DNA of 40,344 nucleotides, from NCBI GenBank assembly GCA_944381165.1, contig CALWKC010000025.1:1-40344 (forward strand), written 5' to 3'. Below are positions 16,228 to 24,688 of the stretch, piece by piece. Source of the stretch: an uncultured Lachnospira sp. Its GTDB lineage: Bacteria > Bacillota > Clostridia > Lachnospirales > Lachnospiraceae. Every line of letters starts with the position of its first letter. Positions within the stretch are counted from its first letter, which is position 1. Under the pieces are notes generated by a model. It had not been told where the DNA came from. It did no database searches and saw only the letters and a list, made by a program, of their open reading frames with translations. Made by a program: the position numbers and the translations under genes.

Positions 16228-16434
16228 ATGAGAGGTGAAATTACCAGAATGAGTATCGTATTTTGCGAAATGATGGATTGTGTGCATAACGGCAGCGGTG
16301 TCTGTGATGCGGAGAGCATTGCTGTAATACAGGGCAAATGCGCAAAAATCGAGAAAAAGAAGCCCGAGGAAAAACAAAACAAGCCGGGCGGGACCAGAAG
16401 AATTAAAGTGTTTGAGGGGACTGAGTGGATATAA
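16228..16434 (+). CDS. Small four-cysteine protein, DUF1540-like
   Basis: This 68-residue protein has a compact cysteine motif: FCEMMDCVHNGSGVCDAES, then GKC, followed by a lysine-rich tail ending RRIKVFEGTEWI. The spacing C-x4-C-x7-C and a later C, with an HN-x-G-x-C-x-A core, resembles DUF1540 proteins of Clostridia, thought to be small metal-binding proteins; no function is proved. ATG 16249 (MSIVFCE) is a plausible alternative start and would give the usual family N-terminus. The ribosome sites are weak for both (AAGGAAG overlaps the first; GAGGTG lies rather far from the second). It stands alone between the Big2 gene and the TPR gene. Confidence 0.6.
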   Translation: MRGEITRMSIVFCEMMDCVHNGSGVCDAESIAVIQGKCAKIEKKKPEEKQNKPGGTRRIKVFEGTEWI

Positions 16435-16488
16435 AATATACAAATCGAAGTTATATAAGTTTTTATAGTATGCAGCTTTTTTGCTGTC

Positions 16489-16517
16489 TTGAAAATATAG
16501 CAATATAGTGTTATTAT
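16489..16517 (+). promoter_or_regulatory. Probable promoter of the TPR membrane protein gene
   Basis: TTGAAA (16489-16494), a 17-nt spacer and TATTAT (16512-16517) lie about 78 bp upstream of the start, in an AT-rich gap. Confidence 0.5.
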
Positions 16518-16594
16518 ATAGCTTGAAATTTTATTGCTTATATGAAAGAATTATTTATACCGATTAACATATATGAATTATAGGAGTCACCGAT

Positions 16595-18196
16595 ATGAAC
16601 GAAAAAGATAATTTTGATATTGATGATGAGCTTGCACGTTCACTTGAGCGTCTGGTAGAGGAAGAGACAAATGTCGCAAAAGCGGCATATTCAGATGAAG
16701 AGCATGTTAATAACGAAAACATAAACAGTGAATCGGTCCGAAAAGCATCTAAGAGTATTGACCTTGATGCAACGCAGATGGTTGACAGGGATATGGTGAA
16801 AAGTCTTGCAACGGGAGGCAGCGGAGCTTCGCAAAACAGACAGGTATATGAAAAAAATGAAATGCCGGAGCTGTCAGAAGATGACTTGGAGGATGATGAA
16901 GCTGATTTGACCGAAGGCATAAAAGATGAAAGAAGTGCTTTAAAGAAGGAGAAAGAAGCCGCACCGCATGGTCTTACTAAAAGAAATAAGCTTATTATTG
17001 CCGGAGTCAGCGGTCTTGTAGTTCTGGTTGTCTTAATAATAGTAATAGTGGCTGTTGTTATAAATTCAAATAATAAGAAGTCGTATGAGTATAATTATGA
17101 TAAGGGAATGGAATATTACAACAGTCAGGATTATAATCAGGCGGTAGATTTTCTCTCAAAGGCTTTTGCAACAAGCGATGGAAAGAAAAATGTAGAAATG
17201 ATGTGCGCGCTTGCAGATGCATATAATCGTACAGGACAGACAGATAAGGCAATAGAGGTGCTGAAAGAGGCGCTTGCTTATGATAAGCTTAACGAAAAGG
17301 CTCTCACAGCGCTGGCTCAGCTCTATCAGGATAACAAAAACGGAGCAGAGCTGACGGAGCTCATAAGAGATTATAAGGGAACAAAATCAGAATCTGTTCT
17401 CGATGCTTATAAGGTTTCGGCTCCAACTCCTTCCGAGACGCCGGGAAATTTTGACGACGCCATTGAGCTCAGGCTTATGGCGGCTGACGGCTGTGATATT
17501 TATTATACGATTGACGGAAGCGAGCCTACTGAAAAGAGTATAAAGTATTCAGGCAGCATCAAAATAGAGAAGGATACGGTTACCGTTAAAGCGGTTGCTG
17601 TTAATTCGATAGGTGTAAACTCGGATGTCGCGGAGTTTACTTATACTATTGCGCTAAAGGCACCTGAGGCGCCTAAGCTTTCTCCTGAGAGTTCTGAGGT
17701 TACCGTAGGAACAAAAATTGTAATCGAAGGGCTTGCGGATGATGAAAAGGCGTACTATACTTTAGACGGAAGCACGCCTTCAGCCAATTCGTCACAGTAT
17801 TCGGGCGGAATAGAGCTGAATAAAACAGGAAATTATGTAGTTTCTGTGATTGTAATTAACAAGCATAATTTGTCAAGCACTGTTACAAGATGCAGCTATA
17901 CCGTTATCGAAGAAAAGTCTTACAGCCAGGCTGAAGCTGAGGCTATTCTTATGAAACGCCTTCAGGAAAATGGAAAAGTGAGCAGTCTCGGAACTGTTAT
18001 TCCGGGCGGAGGAACAGCAAAGCTTGAATACCAGAGCACTATGACAATAAGCGGCGTTGAAATGTATTATATACGTCTTGATGTCTATAACGGCACCAGC
18101 AGGACCACAGATGGATATTACGGTGTTGGAGTCAAGAACGGTCAGTGTTATACGGTTACTGGCAGCAATGGCTCTCTATCAGCCGTTCAATATTAA
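16595..18196 (+). CDS. Membrane-anchored TPR protein with two chitobiase-C-like domains
   Basis: This is a 533-residue, single-pass protein. Residues 1-128 are acidic and probably cytoplasmic, with no recognised domain. Residues 132-157 are a strong membrane helix (LVVLVVLIIVIVAVV). Residues 165-262 look like TPR repeats (YDKGMEYYNSQDYNQAVDFLSKA; ALADAYNRTGQTDKAIEVLKEAL in part). Two copies of the chitobiase/beta-hexosaminidase C-terminal domain follow at about 283-352 and 358-437, marked by YYTIDGSEPT and YYTLDGSTPS. Residues 440-533 are a distinct unassigned C-terminal domain. A good AGGAG site precedes the ATG. The layout suggests a cytoplasmic sensor or scaffold tail with an external binding region, perhaps for cell wall or glycan. 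No enzyme active site is seen. Confidence 0.75.
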   Translation: MNEKDNFDIDDELARSLERLVEEETNVAKAAYSDEEHVNNENINSESVRKASKSIDLDATQMVDRDMVKSLATGGSGASQNRQVYEKNEMPELSEDDLEDDEADLTEGIKDERSALKKEKEAAPHGLTKRNKLIIAGVSGLVVLVVLIIVIVAVVINSNNKKSYEYNYDKGMEYYNSQDYNQAVDFLSKAFATSDGKKNVEMMCALADAYNRTGQTDKAIEVLKEALAYDKLNEKALTALAQLYQDNKNGAELTELIRDYKGTKSESVLDAYKVSAPTPSETPGNFDDAIELRLMAADGCDIYYTIDGSEPTEKSIKYSGSIKIEKDTVTVKAVAVNSIGVNSDVAEFTYTIALKAPEAPKLSPESSEVTVGTKIVIEGLADDEKAYYTLDGSTPSANSSQYSGGIELNKTGNYVVSVIVINKHNLSSTVTRCSYTVIEEKSYSQAEAEAILMKRLQENGKVSSLGTVIPGGGTAKLEYQSTMTISGVEMYYIRLDVYNGTSRTTDGYYGVGVKNGQCYTVTGSNGSLSAVQY

Positions 18197-18227
18197 TTTT
18201 TACTATTACTTTGAAAGGGGTACATAA

Positions 18228-19109
18228 ATGTATAAGATTTTAAAAGCTGAAAAGCTGGCAGAGAAAATTTATTTAATGGATGTTTCAGCACCCAGAGTTG
18301 CTAAGCATTGTCAGCCGGGTCAGTTCGTTATTGTGAAAATGGATGAAAAGGGAGAGAGAATCCCTCTTACAATCTGTGATTACAACAGGGAAGAAGGAAC
18401 TGTTACTATAGTTTTCCAGAGTGTCGGCGCATCTACAACAAAGATGGCTGATTTAAAGGAAGGCGACTGTTTTGAGGATTTTGTGGGCCCGCTCGGATGT
18501 GCGTCAGAACTGGTTAACGAGGATATAGAAGAGTTAAAGAAAAAGAAAATAGTTTTTGTAGCAGGAGGAGTGGGAACTGCTCCTGTATATCCACAGGTAA
18601 AGTGGCTTCATGAGCACGGCATTGATGCCGATGTAATTGTCGGAGCAAAAAATAAGGATATGCTTATTTTAGAGGAGCCTATGCGTGAAGTCGCAGGAAA
18701 TCTCTATCTCACGACTGATGACGGAAGCTATGTAAGAAAGGGCATGGGTACGGATGTATTAAAGGACCTTGTAAATAATGCGGGAAAGAAATATGACCTT
18801 TGTATAGCAATCGGACCGTTGATTATGATGAAATTTGTCTGTCTTCTGACAAAGGAGCTGGGTATTCCAACAGTTGTAAGCATGAATCCTATTATGGTTG
18901 ACGGAACAGGTATGTGCGGAGCATGCCGTATTCAGGTTGGAGATGAGGTCAAATTTGCGTGTGTTGACGGACCGGAGTTTGACGGACACAAGGTGGATTT
19001 TGACCAGGCTATGAAGCGTCAGCAGATGTATAAGACGGAGGAGGGCAGAGCTATGCTTGCTCTTACCGAGGGAGATACACATCACGGCGGCTGCGGACAC
19101 TGTAATTAA
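18228..19109 (+). CDS. nfnA: NfnA, small subunit of NADH-dependent ferredoxin:NADP+ oxidoreductase
   Basis: This 293-residue protein is of the ferredoxin-NADP reductase / PyrK type. An FAD-binding barrel contains RIPLTICDY at 44-52 and FQSVGASTTKM at 63-73. The NAD-binding domain starts IVFVAGGVGTAPVYP at 108-122. A [2Fe-2S] segment, GTGMCGACRIQVGDEVKFAC, contains C230, C233 and C245. Together with the next gene it forms NfnAB, which couples NADH and reduced ferredoxin oxidation to NADP+ reduction by electron bifurcation. PyrK and sulfide dehydrogenase subunits are relatives, but the adjacent NfnB-type gene decides. It starts 31 nt after the TPR gene with a GAAAGGGG site; no separate promoter was seen. 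Confidence 0.9.
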   Translation: MYKILKAEKLAEKIYLMDVSAPRVAKHCQPGQFVIVKMDEKGERIPLTICDYNREEGTVTIVFQSVGASTTKMADLKEGDCFEDFVGPLGCASELVNEDIEELKKKKIVFVAGGVGTAPVYPQVKWLHEHGIDADVIVGAKNKDMLILEEPMREVAGNLYLTTDDGSYVRKGMGTDVLKDLVNNAGKKYDLCIAIGPLIMMKFVCLLTKELGIPTVVSMNPIMVDGTGMCGACRIQVGDEVKFACVDGPEFDGHKVDFDQAMKRQQMYKTEEGRAMLALTEGDTHHGGCGHCN

Positions 19110-19208
19110 TTATTTTATTATGGCTGTCGCATATTTTCATGTTAAATGTAACGACTGCCGGAATAAATGTTATAGTATGGAAAAACAAGGGAATGAGGTT
19201 AATACAGA

Positions 19209-20591
19209 ATGGATGTTTTAAAGAAAGTTCCGGTCAGAGAGCAGGCTCCTGACGTAAGAAACAAGAATTTTGATGAGGTTTGTTTGGGATACAATATGGA
19301 AGAGGCACAGGAGGAGGCTACAAGATGCATTAACTGTAAAAATGCACAGTGTATCAAGGGCTGTCCTGTATCTATCAATATTCCAGGCTTTATTCATGAG
19401 GTGAAGGAAGGAAATATTGAGGAGGCCTACAAGATTATAAGTCAGTCGTCAGCGCTACCGGCTGTCTGCGGGCGTGTATGTCCACAGGAGAGCCAGTGTG
19501 AGGGAAAATGTATCCGCGGCTTTAAGGGAGAGCCTATTTCAATCGGCAAGCTGGAGAGATTTGTGGCTGATTATGCAAGAGAGCATGATATTAAGCCGCA
19601 GCCTGCAGCTGAGAAGAAGGGGAAGAAGGTAGCCGTTATAGGCTCAGGACCTTCAGGTTTGACATGTGCCGGAGATTTGGCAAAGATGGGCTATGACGTT
19701 ACAATTTTTGAGGCGCTTCATCAGCCTGGAGGAGTGCTTGTATACGGTATTCCTGAGTTTCGTCTGCCTAAGCAGACGGTTGTCGCAAGCGAGATTGAGA
19801 ATGTTAAGAGTCTCGGCGTCAAGATTGAGACAAATGTGGTTATAGGCAAGTCTGTGACTGTTGACCAGCTTCTTGAAGAAGAGGGCTTTGACGCTGTATT
19901 TATCGGCTCAGGTGCCGGACTTCCAAGATTTATGGGAATACCGGGAGAGAATGCCAATGGCGTATTTTCTGCCAATGAGTATCTTACAAGAAGCAATCTC
20001 ATGAAGGCGTTTGACGACAGTTACGATACGCCGATTGCCAGATTTAAGAAGGTTGCTGTCGTAGGCGGCGGAAATGTTGCGATGGATGCTGCGAGAACTG
20101 CTCTTCGTCTCGGCGCAGAGGTACATATTGTATACAGAAGAAGCGAGGCAGAGCTTCCAGCCAGAGCAGAGGAAGTTCATCACGCAAAGGAAGAGGGCAT
20201 TATCTTTGATTTGCTCACAAATCCTACTGAGATATTAACAGATGAAAACGGCTGGGTAAAAGGCATTAAGTGTGTGAAAATGGAACTCGGGGAGCCGGAT
20301 GCTTCAGGCAGAAGAAAACCTGTTGAGATTGAGGGCTCTGAGTTTGTAATGGACCTTGACGCTGTTATTATGTCTCTCGGTACATCTCCAAACCCACTTA
20401 TAAGTTCTACTACTAAGGGACTTGAGATTAACAGAAGAAAGTGCATTGTTGCAGAGGAGGAGAACGGACAGACATCCAAAGCAGGTGTTTATGCCGGCGG
20501 TGATGCAGTTACGGGCGCAGCTACGGTAATACTCGCTATGGGAGCGGGAAAAGCTGCGGCTAAGGGAATTGATGAGTTTTTGAGCAAATAA
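19209..20591 (+). CDS. nfnB: NfnB, large subunit of NADH-dependent ferredoxin:NADP+ oxidoreductase
   Basis: This 460-residue protein is of the glutamate-synthase-small-subunit family (often annotated gltA). The N-terminal ferredoxin-like part has two [4Fe-4S] cysteine sets: C40/C43/C48/C52 and C87/C91/C97/C101. The FAD-binding GSGPSG lies at about 146-151, and a second nucleotide fold is VAVVGGGNVAMDAA. YAGGDAVTGAATVI near the C-terminus is the GD motif contacting FAD. In NfnAB this subunit holds the bifurcating FAD and binds NADP(H). It lies 99 nt after nfnA and ends at a strong terminator. Without a large glutamate synthase gene nearby, NfnB is the better call than GltD. Confidence 0.9.
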   Translation: MDVLKKVPVREQAPDVRNKNFDEVCLGYNMEEAQEEATRCINCKNAQCIKGCPVSINIPGFIHEVKEGNIEEAYKIISQSSALPAVCGRVCPQESQCEGKCIRGFKGEPISIGKLERFVADYAREHDIKPQPAAEKKGKKVAVIGSGPSGLTCAGDLAKMGYDVTIFEALHQPGGVLVYGIPEFRLPKQTVVASEIENVKSLGVKIETNVVIGKSVTVDQLLEEEGFDAVFIGSGAGLPRFMGIPGENANGVFSANEYLTRSNLMKAFDDSYDTPIARFKKVAVVGGGNVAMDAARTALRLGAEVHIVYRRSEAELPARAEEVHHAKEEGIIFDLLTNPTEILTDENGWVKGIKCVKMELGEPDASGRRKPVEIEGSEFVMDLDAVIMSLGTSPNPLISSTTKGLEINRRKCIVAEEENGQTSKAGVYAGGDAVTGAATVILAMGAGKAAAKGIDEFLSK

Positions 20592-20596
20592 AAAAT

Positions 20597-20644
20597 AAAA
20601 AGAAATACCTCGAGTCACAAAATGACTTGAGGTATTTCTTTTTT
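20597..20644. terminator. Bidirectional intrinsic terminator between nfnB and the leftward gene
   Basis: A 21-bp stem with one mismatch (20597-20617 with 20623-20643) is followed by T residues on the plus strand and flanked by A runs, which act as the T run on the minus strand. It separates convergent genes. Confidence 0.92.
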
Positions 20645-20687
20645 GCAGCAAAAAACACAACAGGATTTTGGTGAAAAAATTATTAGC

Positions 20688-21248
20688 TTAGACGGTTTTC
20701 GCGGCAAATATTTTTTCAATATATTCATCTGTTATCGCATCTACAATTTCTTCTTTTAAATCAGGATATTTTTCTGAAATTACATTTTTTATGTAGCTGC
20801 TTCTGTTAAAATATTTCATTTCGTCAGCCAGCTCAGAGCCGTCGTATGAGCTGTCAATTATATCGGGATTCAGATTTTCGGAAAGCCAGTCCAGGATTTC
20901 AGCGTTAGTCCGGCTTTCAGTTGCAATTTTTGACTTTGCGTTTTTTGCAGCCTTAAAAGAAATAAACGCTATGACAATAAATGCAGCAAAAAGTACTATT
21001 AAAACTACGTTTGTCAATATTCCTGATGCTCCTTTTAATGAAAAAAAGTGAAGCACTCCAAAGTCGTTTAATAAGACAATCACAAGACCGGCTATGCCGC
21101 ATACCAGAAAGGTTATCGCCGAAGACAGATTATCCTGGTATTTTTCCTTTGAATTTTCATAGACATTTCCTGTGGTTAGCTGTTCAATAAAATTTTCTTC
21201 ATCAGCATCATTAATTTGGGTGTTTTGTTCATTGTCCATATTTTTCAT
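20688..21248 (-). CDS. Two-TM membrane protein of unknown function
   Basis: This 186-residue protein has an acidic N-terminal region (1-40), two membrane helices at about 43-61 and 76-98 separated by a short loop, and a charged cytoplasmic C-terminal domain (100-186) with predicted helices (YIKNVISEKYPDLKEEIVDAI). I do not recognise a functional family. The start at 21248 is supported by GGAG five nt upstream. It is a single-gene unit, with an extended -10 promoter upstream and a shared terminator downstream. Confidence 0.7.
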   Translation of the reverse strand: MKNMDNEQNTQINDADEENFIEQLTTGNVYENSKEKYQDNLSSAITFLVCGIAGLVIVLLNDFGVLHFFSLKGASGILTNVVLIVLFAAFIVIAFISFKAAKNAKSKIATESRTNAEILDWLSENLNPDIIDSSYDGSELADEMKYFNRSSYIKNVISEKYPDLKEEIVDAITDEYIEKIFAAKTV

Positions 21249-21297
21249 TGATACTCCAATCCTTAATCTTTTAAATTTGCAGGCAAAGCTGTAAAGA

Positions 21298-21331
21298 CCG
21301 GAATAACCGGCTTTTGAGCCGCGTCCGGCTC
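21298..21331 (-). repeat. GC-rich hairpins in the leader of the two-TM protein gene
   Basis: CCGG-AATAA-CCGG (21298-21310) is followed by a perfect GAGCCG-CGTC-CGGCTC hairpin (21316-21331). Both fall between the proposed promoter and the start of the leftward gene, in its roughly 110-nt leader. Confidence 0.45.
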
Positions 21332-21366
21332 ATACTGAAATACAGAAAGTCTGCACATTGACTCAC

Positions 21367-21375
21367 ATTATAACA
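21367..21375 (-). promoter_or_regulatory. Extended -10 promoter of the two-TM protein gene
   Basis: On the minus strand TGT followed by a perfect TATAAT (21372-21367) forms an extended -10. The -35 region is poor, as is usual for such promoters. Confidence 0.5.
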
Positions 21376-21454
21376 GCAAAATGTGAAAAAATAAAGAACG
21401 TCTGTGAAAACATTGAGATGTGCTGCAAAAAAGATTGTGGGCGAAGCCTCGTGC

Positions 21455-21483
21455 TTGCGCGCAGGCTCTGCAGCGTGTATATT
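21455..21483 (+). promoter_or_regulatory. Possible promoter of the thiamine pyrophosphokinase gene
   Basis: TTGCGC (21455-21460), a 17-nt spacer and TATATT (21478-21483). The -35 is weak. The GC-rich stretch just before it (AGCCTCGTGC, 21445 on) can fold on itself. Confidence 0.35.
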
Positions 21484-21541
21484 TAATTAATAAGATAATA
21501 TCTGAGAAAAAGCAGGCTGCACGCGGTTTGAAGTTTGGAAA

Positions 21542-22306
21542 ATGACCGTGAGGCATCATATAGATATGGAAAGGAAATATAAGAGTACTATGAATGTTTT
21601 GATTTTAAGCGGAGGCAGTATGGATGAGATGTGGGCAGAAGAGTGGATTAAGGATAAGCACTTTGACTTTTGCATAGCTGCTGACAGAGGACTTGAAAAG
21701 GCTGACAGACTTGGAATAAAAGTTGATTTGCTGCTTGGAGATTATGATTCTGTCGATAGAGGATTGCTTGAAAAGTACAGAAGCGATACGAGGACAATTA
21801 CCTATCCGTGCGAAAAGGATTATACGGATACGCATATTGCAGTAAAAAAGGCGATAGAATATATTCAAAAAAATGTTTCAGAAATAGCTGAAAACAAAGG
21901 CTTTGTCAGAGACTCCGGCATGTTTGAGGATGCTGATTATACCAGGGGCTCAATTTCAATAATAGGGGCTACGGGGACAAGGTATGACCATGCGATTACG
22001 AATATTTTCGTGATGCAGGAGGCGTTAAGGGCAGGTGTGGAGTGCGCGATATACGATAAATTCAATAAAATATATCTGAAGGACGCAGCGTTTGATATAG
22101 AAAGAGATAAACAGTACGGAAAATATCTGTCATTTGCGCCTATTAGCGAGGAGGTCACGCTCAGCCTTACGGGAGTAAAATATCCGCTGGACAGGTATGT
22201 TCTGAGACAGGGAATGAGCATCTGTCAGAGCAATGAAATAACAGATAAAACGGCGCATGTAGATATAATTTCAGGAAAATTGGCAGTATTTGAGACAAGT
22301 GATTAG
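21542..22306 (+). CDS. thiN: Thiamine pyrophosphokinase
   Basis: Up to 254 residues; transfers pyrophosphate from ATP to thiamine to give thiamine diphosphate (EC 2.7.6.2). The signature is clear: CIAADRGLEKAD, LLGDYDSVD and the acidic YPCEKDYTDTHIAVKKAI for nucleotide and Mg2+ binding, then GATGTRYDHAITNIF in the C-terminal domain. Three in-frame starts (21542, 21566, 21590) are possible. The family usually begins close to MNVLILSGG, which favours 21590, but the ribosome sites do not decide. An insertion of about 25 residues (NVSEIAENKGFVRDSG region) between the catalytic motif and the GATGTR motif makes it slightly longer than usual. No thiamine riboswitch was seen upstream. Confidence 0.9.
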   Translation: MTVRHHIDMERKYKSTMNVLILSGGSMDEMWAEEWIKDKHFDFCIAADRGLEKADRLGIKVDLLLGDYDSVDRGLLEKYRSDTRTITYPCEKDYTDTHIAVKKAIEYIQKNVSEIAENKGFVRDSGMFEDADYTRGSISIIGATGTRYDHAITNIFVMQEALRAGVECAIYDKFNKIYLKDAAFDIERDKQYGKYLSFAPISEEVTLSLTGVKYPLDRYVLRQGMSICQSNEITDKTAHVDIISGKLAVFETSD

Positions 22307-22314
22307 ATAAATGC

Positions 22315-22343
22315 TTGTATTTTAAGAGTGATTGTTATAAAAT
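22315..22343 (+). promoter_or_regulatory. Probable promoter of the carboxyltransferase / Na+ pump operon
   Basis: TTGTAT (22315-22320), a 17-nt spacer and TAAAAT (22338-22343) lie about 40 bp before the first gene. Confidence 0.55.
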
Positions 22344-22383
22344 AAACGATAGATATTTTATTACTAATTAGGAGGTTTCGAAG

Positions 22384-23832
22384 ATGAGTAACACAACACC
22401 GGTGTCAGCCAGAGCGAGAATAGACGCTATTCTGGATGACAGCAGCTTTGTTGAAATCGGTGCGGGCGTCAGAGCCAGAGCCACTGATTTTAACATGACA
22501 GAAAACGCAGCTCCGTCTGACGGCGTAATAACCGGATACGGAGTGATTAACGGTAATCTTGTGTATGTATACAGCCAGGATGCCACAATTATGAACGGTA
22601 CAATAGGTGAGATGCATGCAAAGAAAATAGCAGGACTTTACGACCTCGCGTTAAAAATGGGTGCTCCTGTTATAGGTCTGATTGACTGTGCGGGCATAAG
22701 GCTCCAGGAGGCAACTGACGCGCTGTCGGGCTTCGGAGAGATTTACAGAAAAATGTCAGATGCATCTGGGGTTATTCCTCAGATTACTGCAGTTTACGGA
22801 AACTGCGGCGGCGGTCTGGCTGTTTTGGCAGGTCTTTCTGATTTTACATTTATGGAGGAGAAAAACGGTCATCTTTTTGTAAACAGTCCTAATGCTTTAG
22901 AGGGAAATTATACAGAAAAGCTTGATACTTCGGATGCCAAGTTCCAGGCTGAGGCAGGAGTTATAGATTTTGCCGGAGACGAGGATGCTATCGCAAACGG
23001 CATTCGTCAGCTCGTATCTATTCTGCCTGCCAATAATGAGACAGAGCCGTTTACCGACAGCCAGGATGATTTGAACAGAATATGTGCCGATATGGCGGCT
23101 GAAATTGCGGACCCTGCTCTTGCTCTTTCCGACATTTCGGATGATAACCTTTTTGTTGAGGTTAAGCCTGAGTTTGCTAAGGAGATTGTGACAGGTTTTA
23201 TTCAGATTGACGGCTCTACAATCGGAGCTGTTGCAAACAGAAGCGCACAGTTTGATGAAAACGGTGAGAAGTCGGCAGAGTATGACGCTGTCCTGACAGT
23301 AGACGGCGCGTACAAAGCAGCTGATTTTGTGAATTTCTGTGATGCGTTTGAAATCCCTGTTCTGACACTTACCAACGTGAAGGGATTTGAGGCTACGGTG
23401 CGAAGCGAGAGAGCTATTGCAAAGGCGGTCGCAAAACTCACATTCGCATTTGCAAATGCAACAGTCCCTAAGGTTAATGTTATAACAGGAGAGGCATACG
23501 GAAGCGCTTATGTGACAATGAATTCAAAGGCGCTTGGTGCAGATGTTACATATGCATGGAGCAATGCAAGCATAGGAATGATGGATGCAACGCTCGCGGC
23601 AAAGATTATGTATTCGGACGAGGCTGCAAAGTCAGATGATGTTCAGGCAGTAATAGCTGAGAAAGCGGCAGAGTACGCAAAGCTTCAGTCAAGTGTTGAG
23701 TCTGCTGCTTCAAGAGGCTATGTTGACACGATTATCAATCCTGAAGATACAAGAAAATATGTTGCGGCAGCATTTGAGATGCTGTACACAAAGAGAGAGG
23801 ATAGACCTGACAAAAAGCATGGAACGGTCTGA
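22384..23832 (+). CDS. Acyl-CoA carboxyltransferase subunit (MmdA / PccB / 12S-like)
   Basis: This 482-residue protein is of the carboxyl transferase (PF01039) family, with the two crotonase-like halves of biotin-dependent decarboxylases and carboxylases. The N-half shows VYSQDATIMNGTIGEMHAKK (residues 61-80), LIDCAGIRLQEA and YGNCGGGLAVLAG (an oxyanion glycine run). The C-half shows EIPVLTLTNVKGF and GEAYGSAYVTMNSK. It moves CO2 between an acyl-CoA (probably methylmalonyl-CoA or malonyl-CoA) and biotin. It is the first of five tightly spaced genes ending at 27703. The decarboxylase alpha subunit MmdA is the closest functional model, but the operon also contains an OadA/5S protein, which is not usual for a simple MmdABCD. 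It is somewhat shorter than PccB (about 510-540). Exact substrate unknown. Confidence 0.8.
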   Translation: MSNTTPVSARARIDAILDDSSFVEIGAGVRARATDFNMTENAAPSDGVITGYGVINGNLVYVYSQDATIMNGTIGEMHAKKIAGLYDLALKMGAPVIGLIDCAGIRLQEATDALSGFGEIYRKMSDASGVIPQITAVYGNCGGGLAVLAGLSDFTFMEEKNGHLFVNSPNALEGNYTEKLDTSDAKFQAEAGVIDFAGDEDAIANGIRQLVSILPANNETEPFTDSQDDLNRICADMAAEIADPALALSDISDDNLFVEVKPEFAKEIVTGFIQIDGSTIGAVANRSAQFDENGEKSAEYDAVLTVDGAYKAADFVNFCDAFEIPVLTLTNVKGFEATVRSERAIAKAVAKLTFAFANATVPKVNVITGEAYGSAYVTMNSKALGADVTYAWSNASIGMMDATLAAKIMYSDEAAKSDDVQAVIAEKAAEYAKLQSSVESAASRGYVDTIINPEDTRKYVAAAFEMLYTKREDRPDKKHGTV

Positions 23833-23849
23833 TGTAGAGGTGAGGCAAT

Positions 23850-24659
23850 ATGAAGAAGATTAAATTAAAAAAATTCTTACTGTTGTTTTGCGTTTTGGCG
23901 TGTGTGTTTGGTCTGACAGCCTGCTCTGAAATTATTTCTTCTGATGAGGCAAAGGTGTCAAAGAAAGAAAAGCAGCTTGCATCGGTTTCCTCAGAGCTTG
24001 AAGAGTGGTCTGTTGATATGATAAATTATCTGAACGCAGCTTCTGATGAAGATGTCAGGGAAAACGCAGAAAATGCTGTCGGTATTGATGAGTTAAACGG
24101 AAAGCAGTATATAGTTAATCCTGACGGCATGAATGTGACAACCGTAGAATTTTGCAACAGCTGGGTTAAGAGCCGCAGCGATTTGGGCAGTTTAAAGTCT
24201 GTCGACAGTGTTGATGTGGAAATCAACGATGAGACAGGAACCTTGTGTACAGTTGTAATTGATACAACATATGAGGATAGAAAGTGTACGTTTGAGCTGG
24301 TTTTTGACGAAGATTATAATCTTGAAGGTGCGGCAATCAACGCGGTATATACCACCGGTGAAAAAATGGAAAAAGCTGTTATGAATACTGTTATCGGCAT
24401 GGGTACAGTGTTTATCGTGTTGATTTTTATTTCGTTTATTATTTCTTTGCTTAAATATGTGAATAAAATAGGTGCAAAGAAAGAGCCTGAGGAAAAGGCT
24501 TCTGAGGGTGTTGACAACGCTATTTCACAGATAGTAACCGCAGAGGAAAACGAGACGGACGATTTGGAGCTTGTGGCGGTTATAACGGCTGCGATAGCGG
24601 CTTCTGAGGGAACATCCTCCGACGGGCTGGTTGTTCGTTCAATTAAGAGAAGAAAATAA
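23850..24659 (+). CDS. OadG-family subunit of the Na+ pump, lipoprotein form with extra external domain
   Basis: This 269-residue protein begins with a lipoprotein signal (hydrophobic stretch then LTAC, lipidated C25). A roughly 150-residue external domain follows (about 35-170). At about 175-205 is a membrane helix (VFIVLIFISFIISLLKYV) typical of the OadG/MmdD gamma/delta subunit, then a charged tail that includes a second OadG-like segment (ELVAVITAAIAASEGT). Ordinary OadG is about 80-100 residues with one TM, so the lipoprotein domain is a large addition. The gamma subunit holds the complex together and aids assembly. It lies 17 nt after the carboxyltransferase. Confidence 0.75.
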   Translation: MKKIKLKKFLLLFCVLACVFGLTACSEIISSDEAKVSKKEKQLASVSSELEEWSVDMINYLNAASDEDVRENAENAVGIDELNGKQYIVNPDGMNVTTVEFCNSWVKSRSDLGSLKSVDSVDVEINDETGTLCTVVIDTTYEDRKCTFELVFDEDYNLEGAAINAVYTTGEKMEKAVMNTVIGMGTVFIVLIFISFIISLLKYVNKIGAKKEPEEKASEGVDNAISQIVTAEENETDDLELVAVITAAIAASEGTSSDGLVVRSIKRRK

Positions 24660-24688
24660 AAATATATATTTAATGGAGGATAAACACA

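Noticed and set aside
18228-20591. Dihydroorotate dehydrogenase electron-transfer subunit (PyrK) plus glutamate synthase (GltD)
   Set aside because: No pyrD or large glutamate synthase gene is nearby; adjacency of exactly these two subunits indicates NfnAB.
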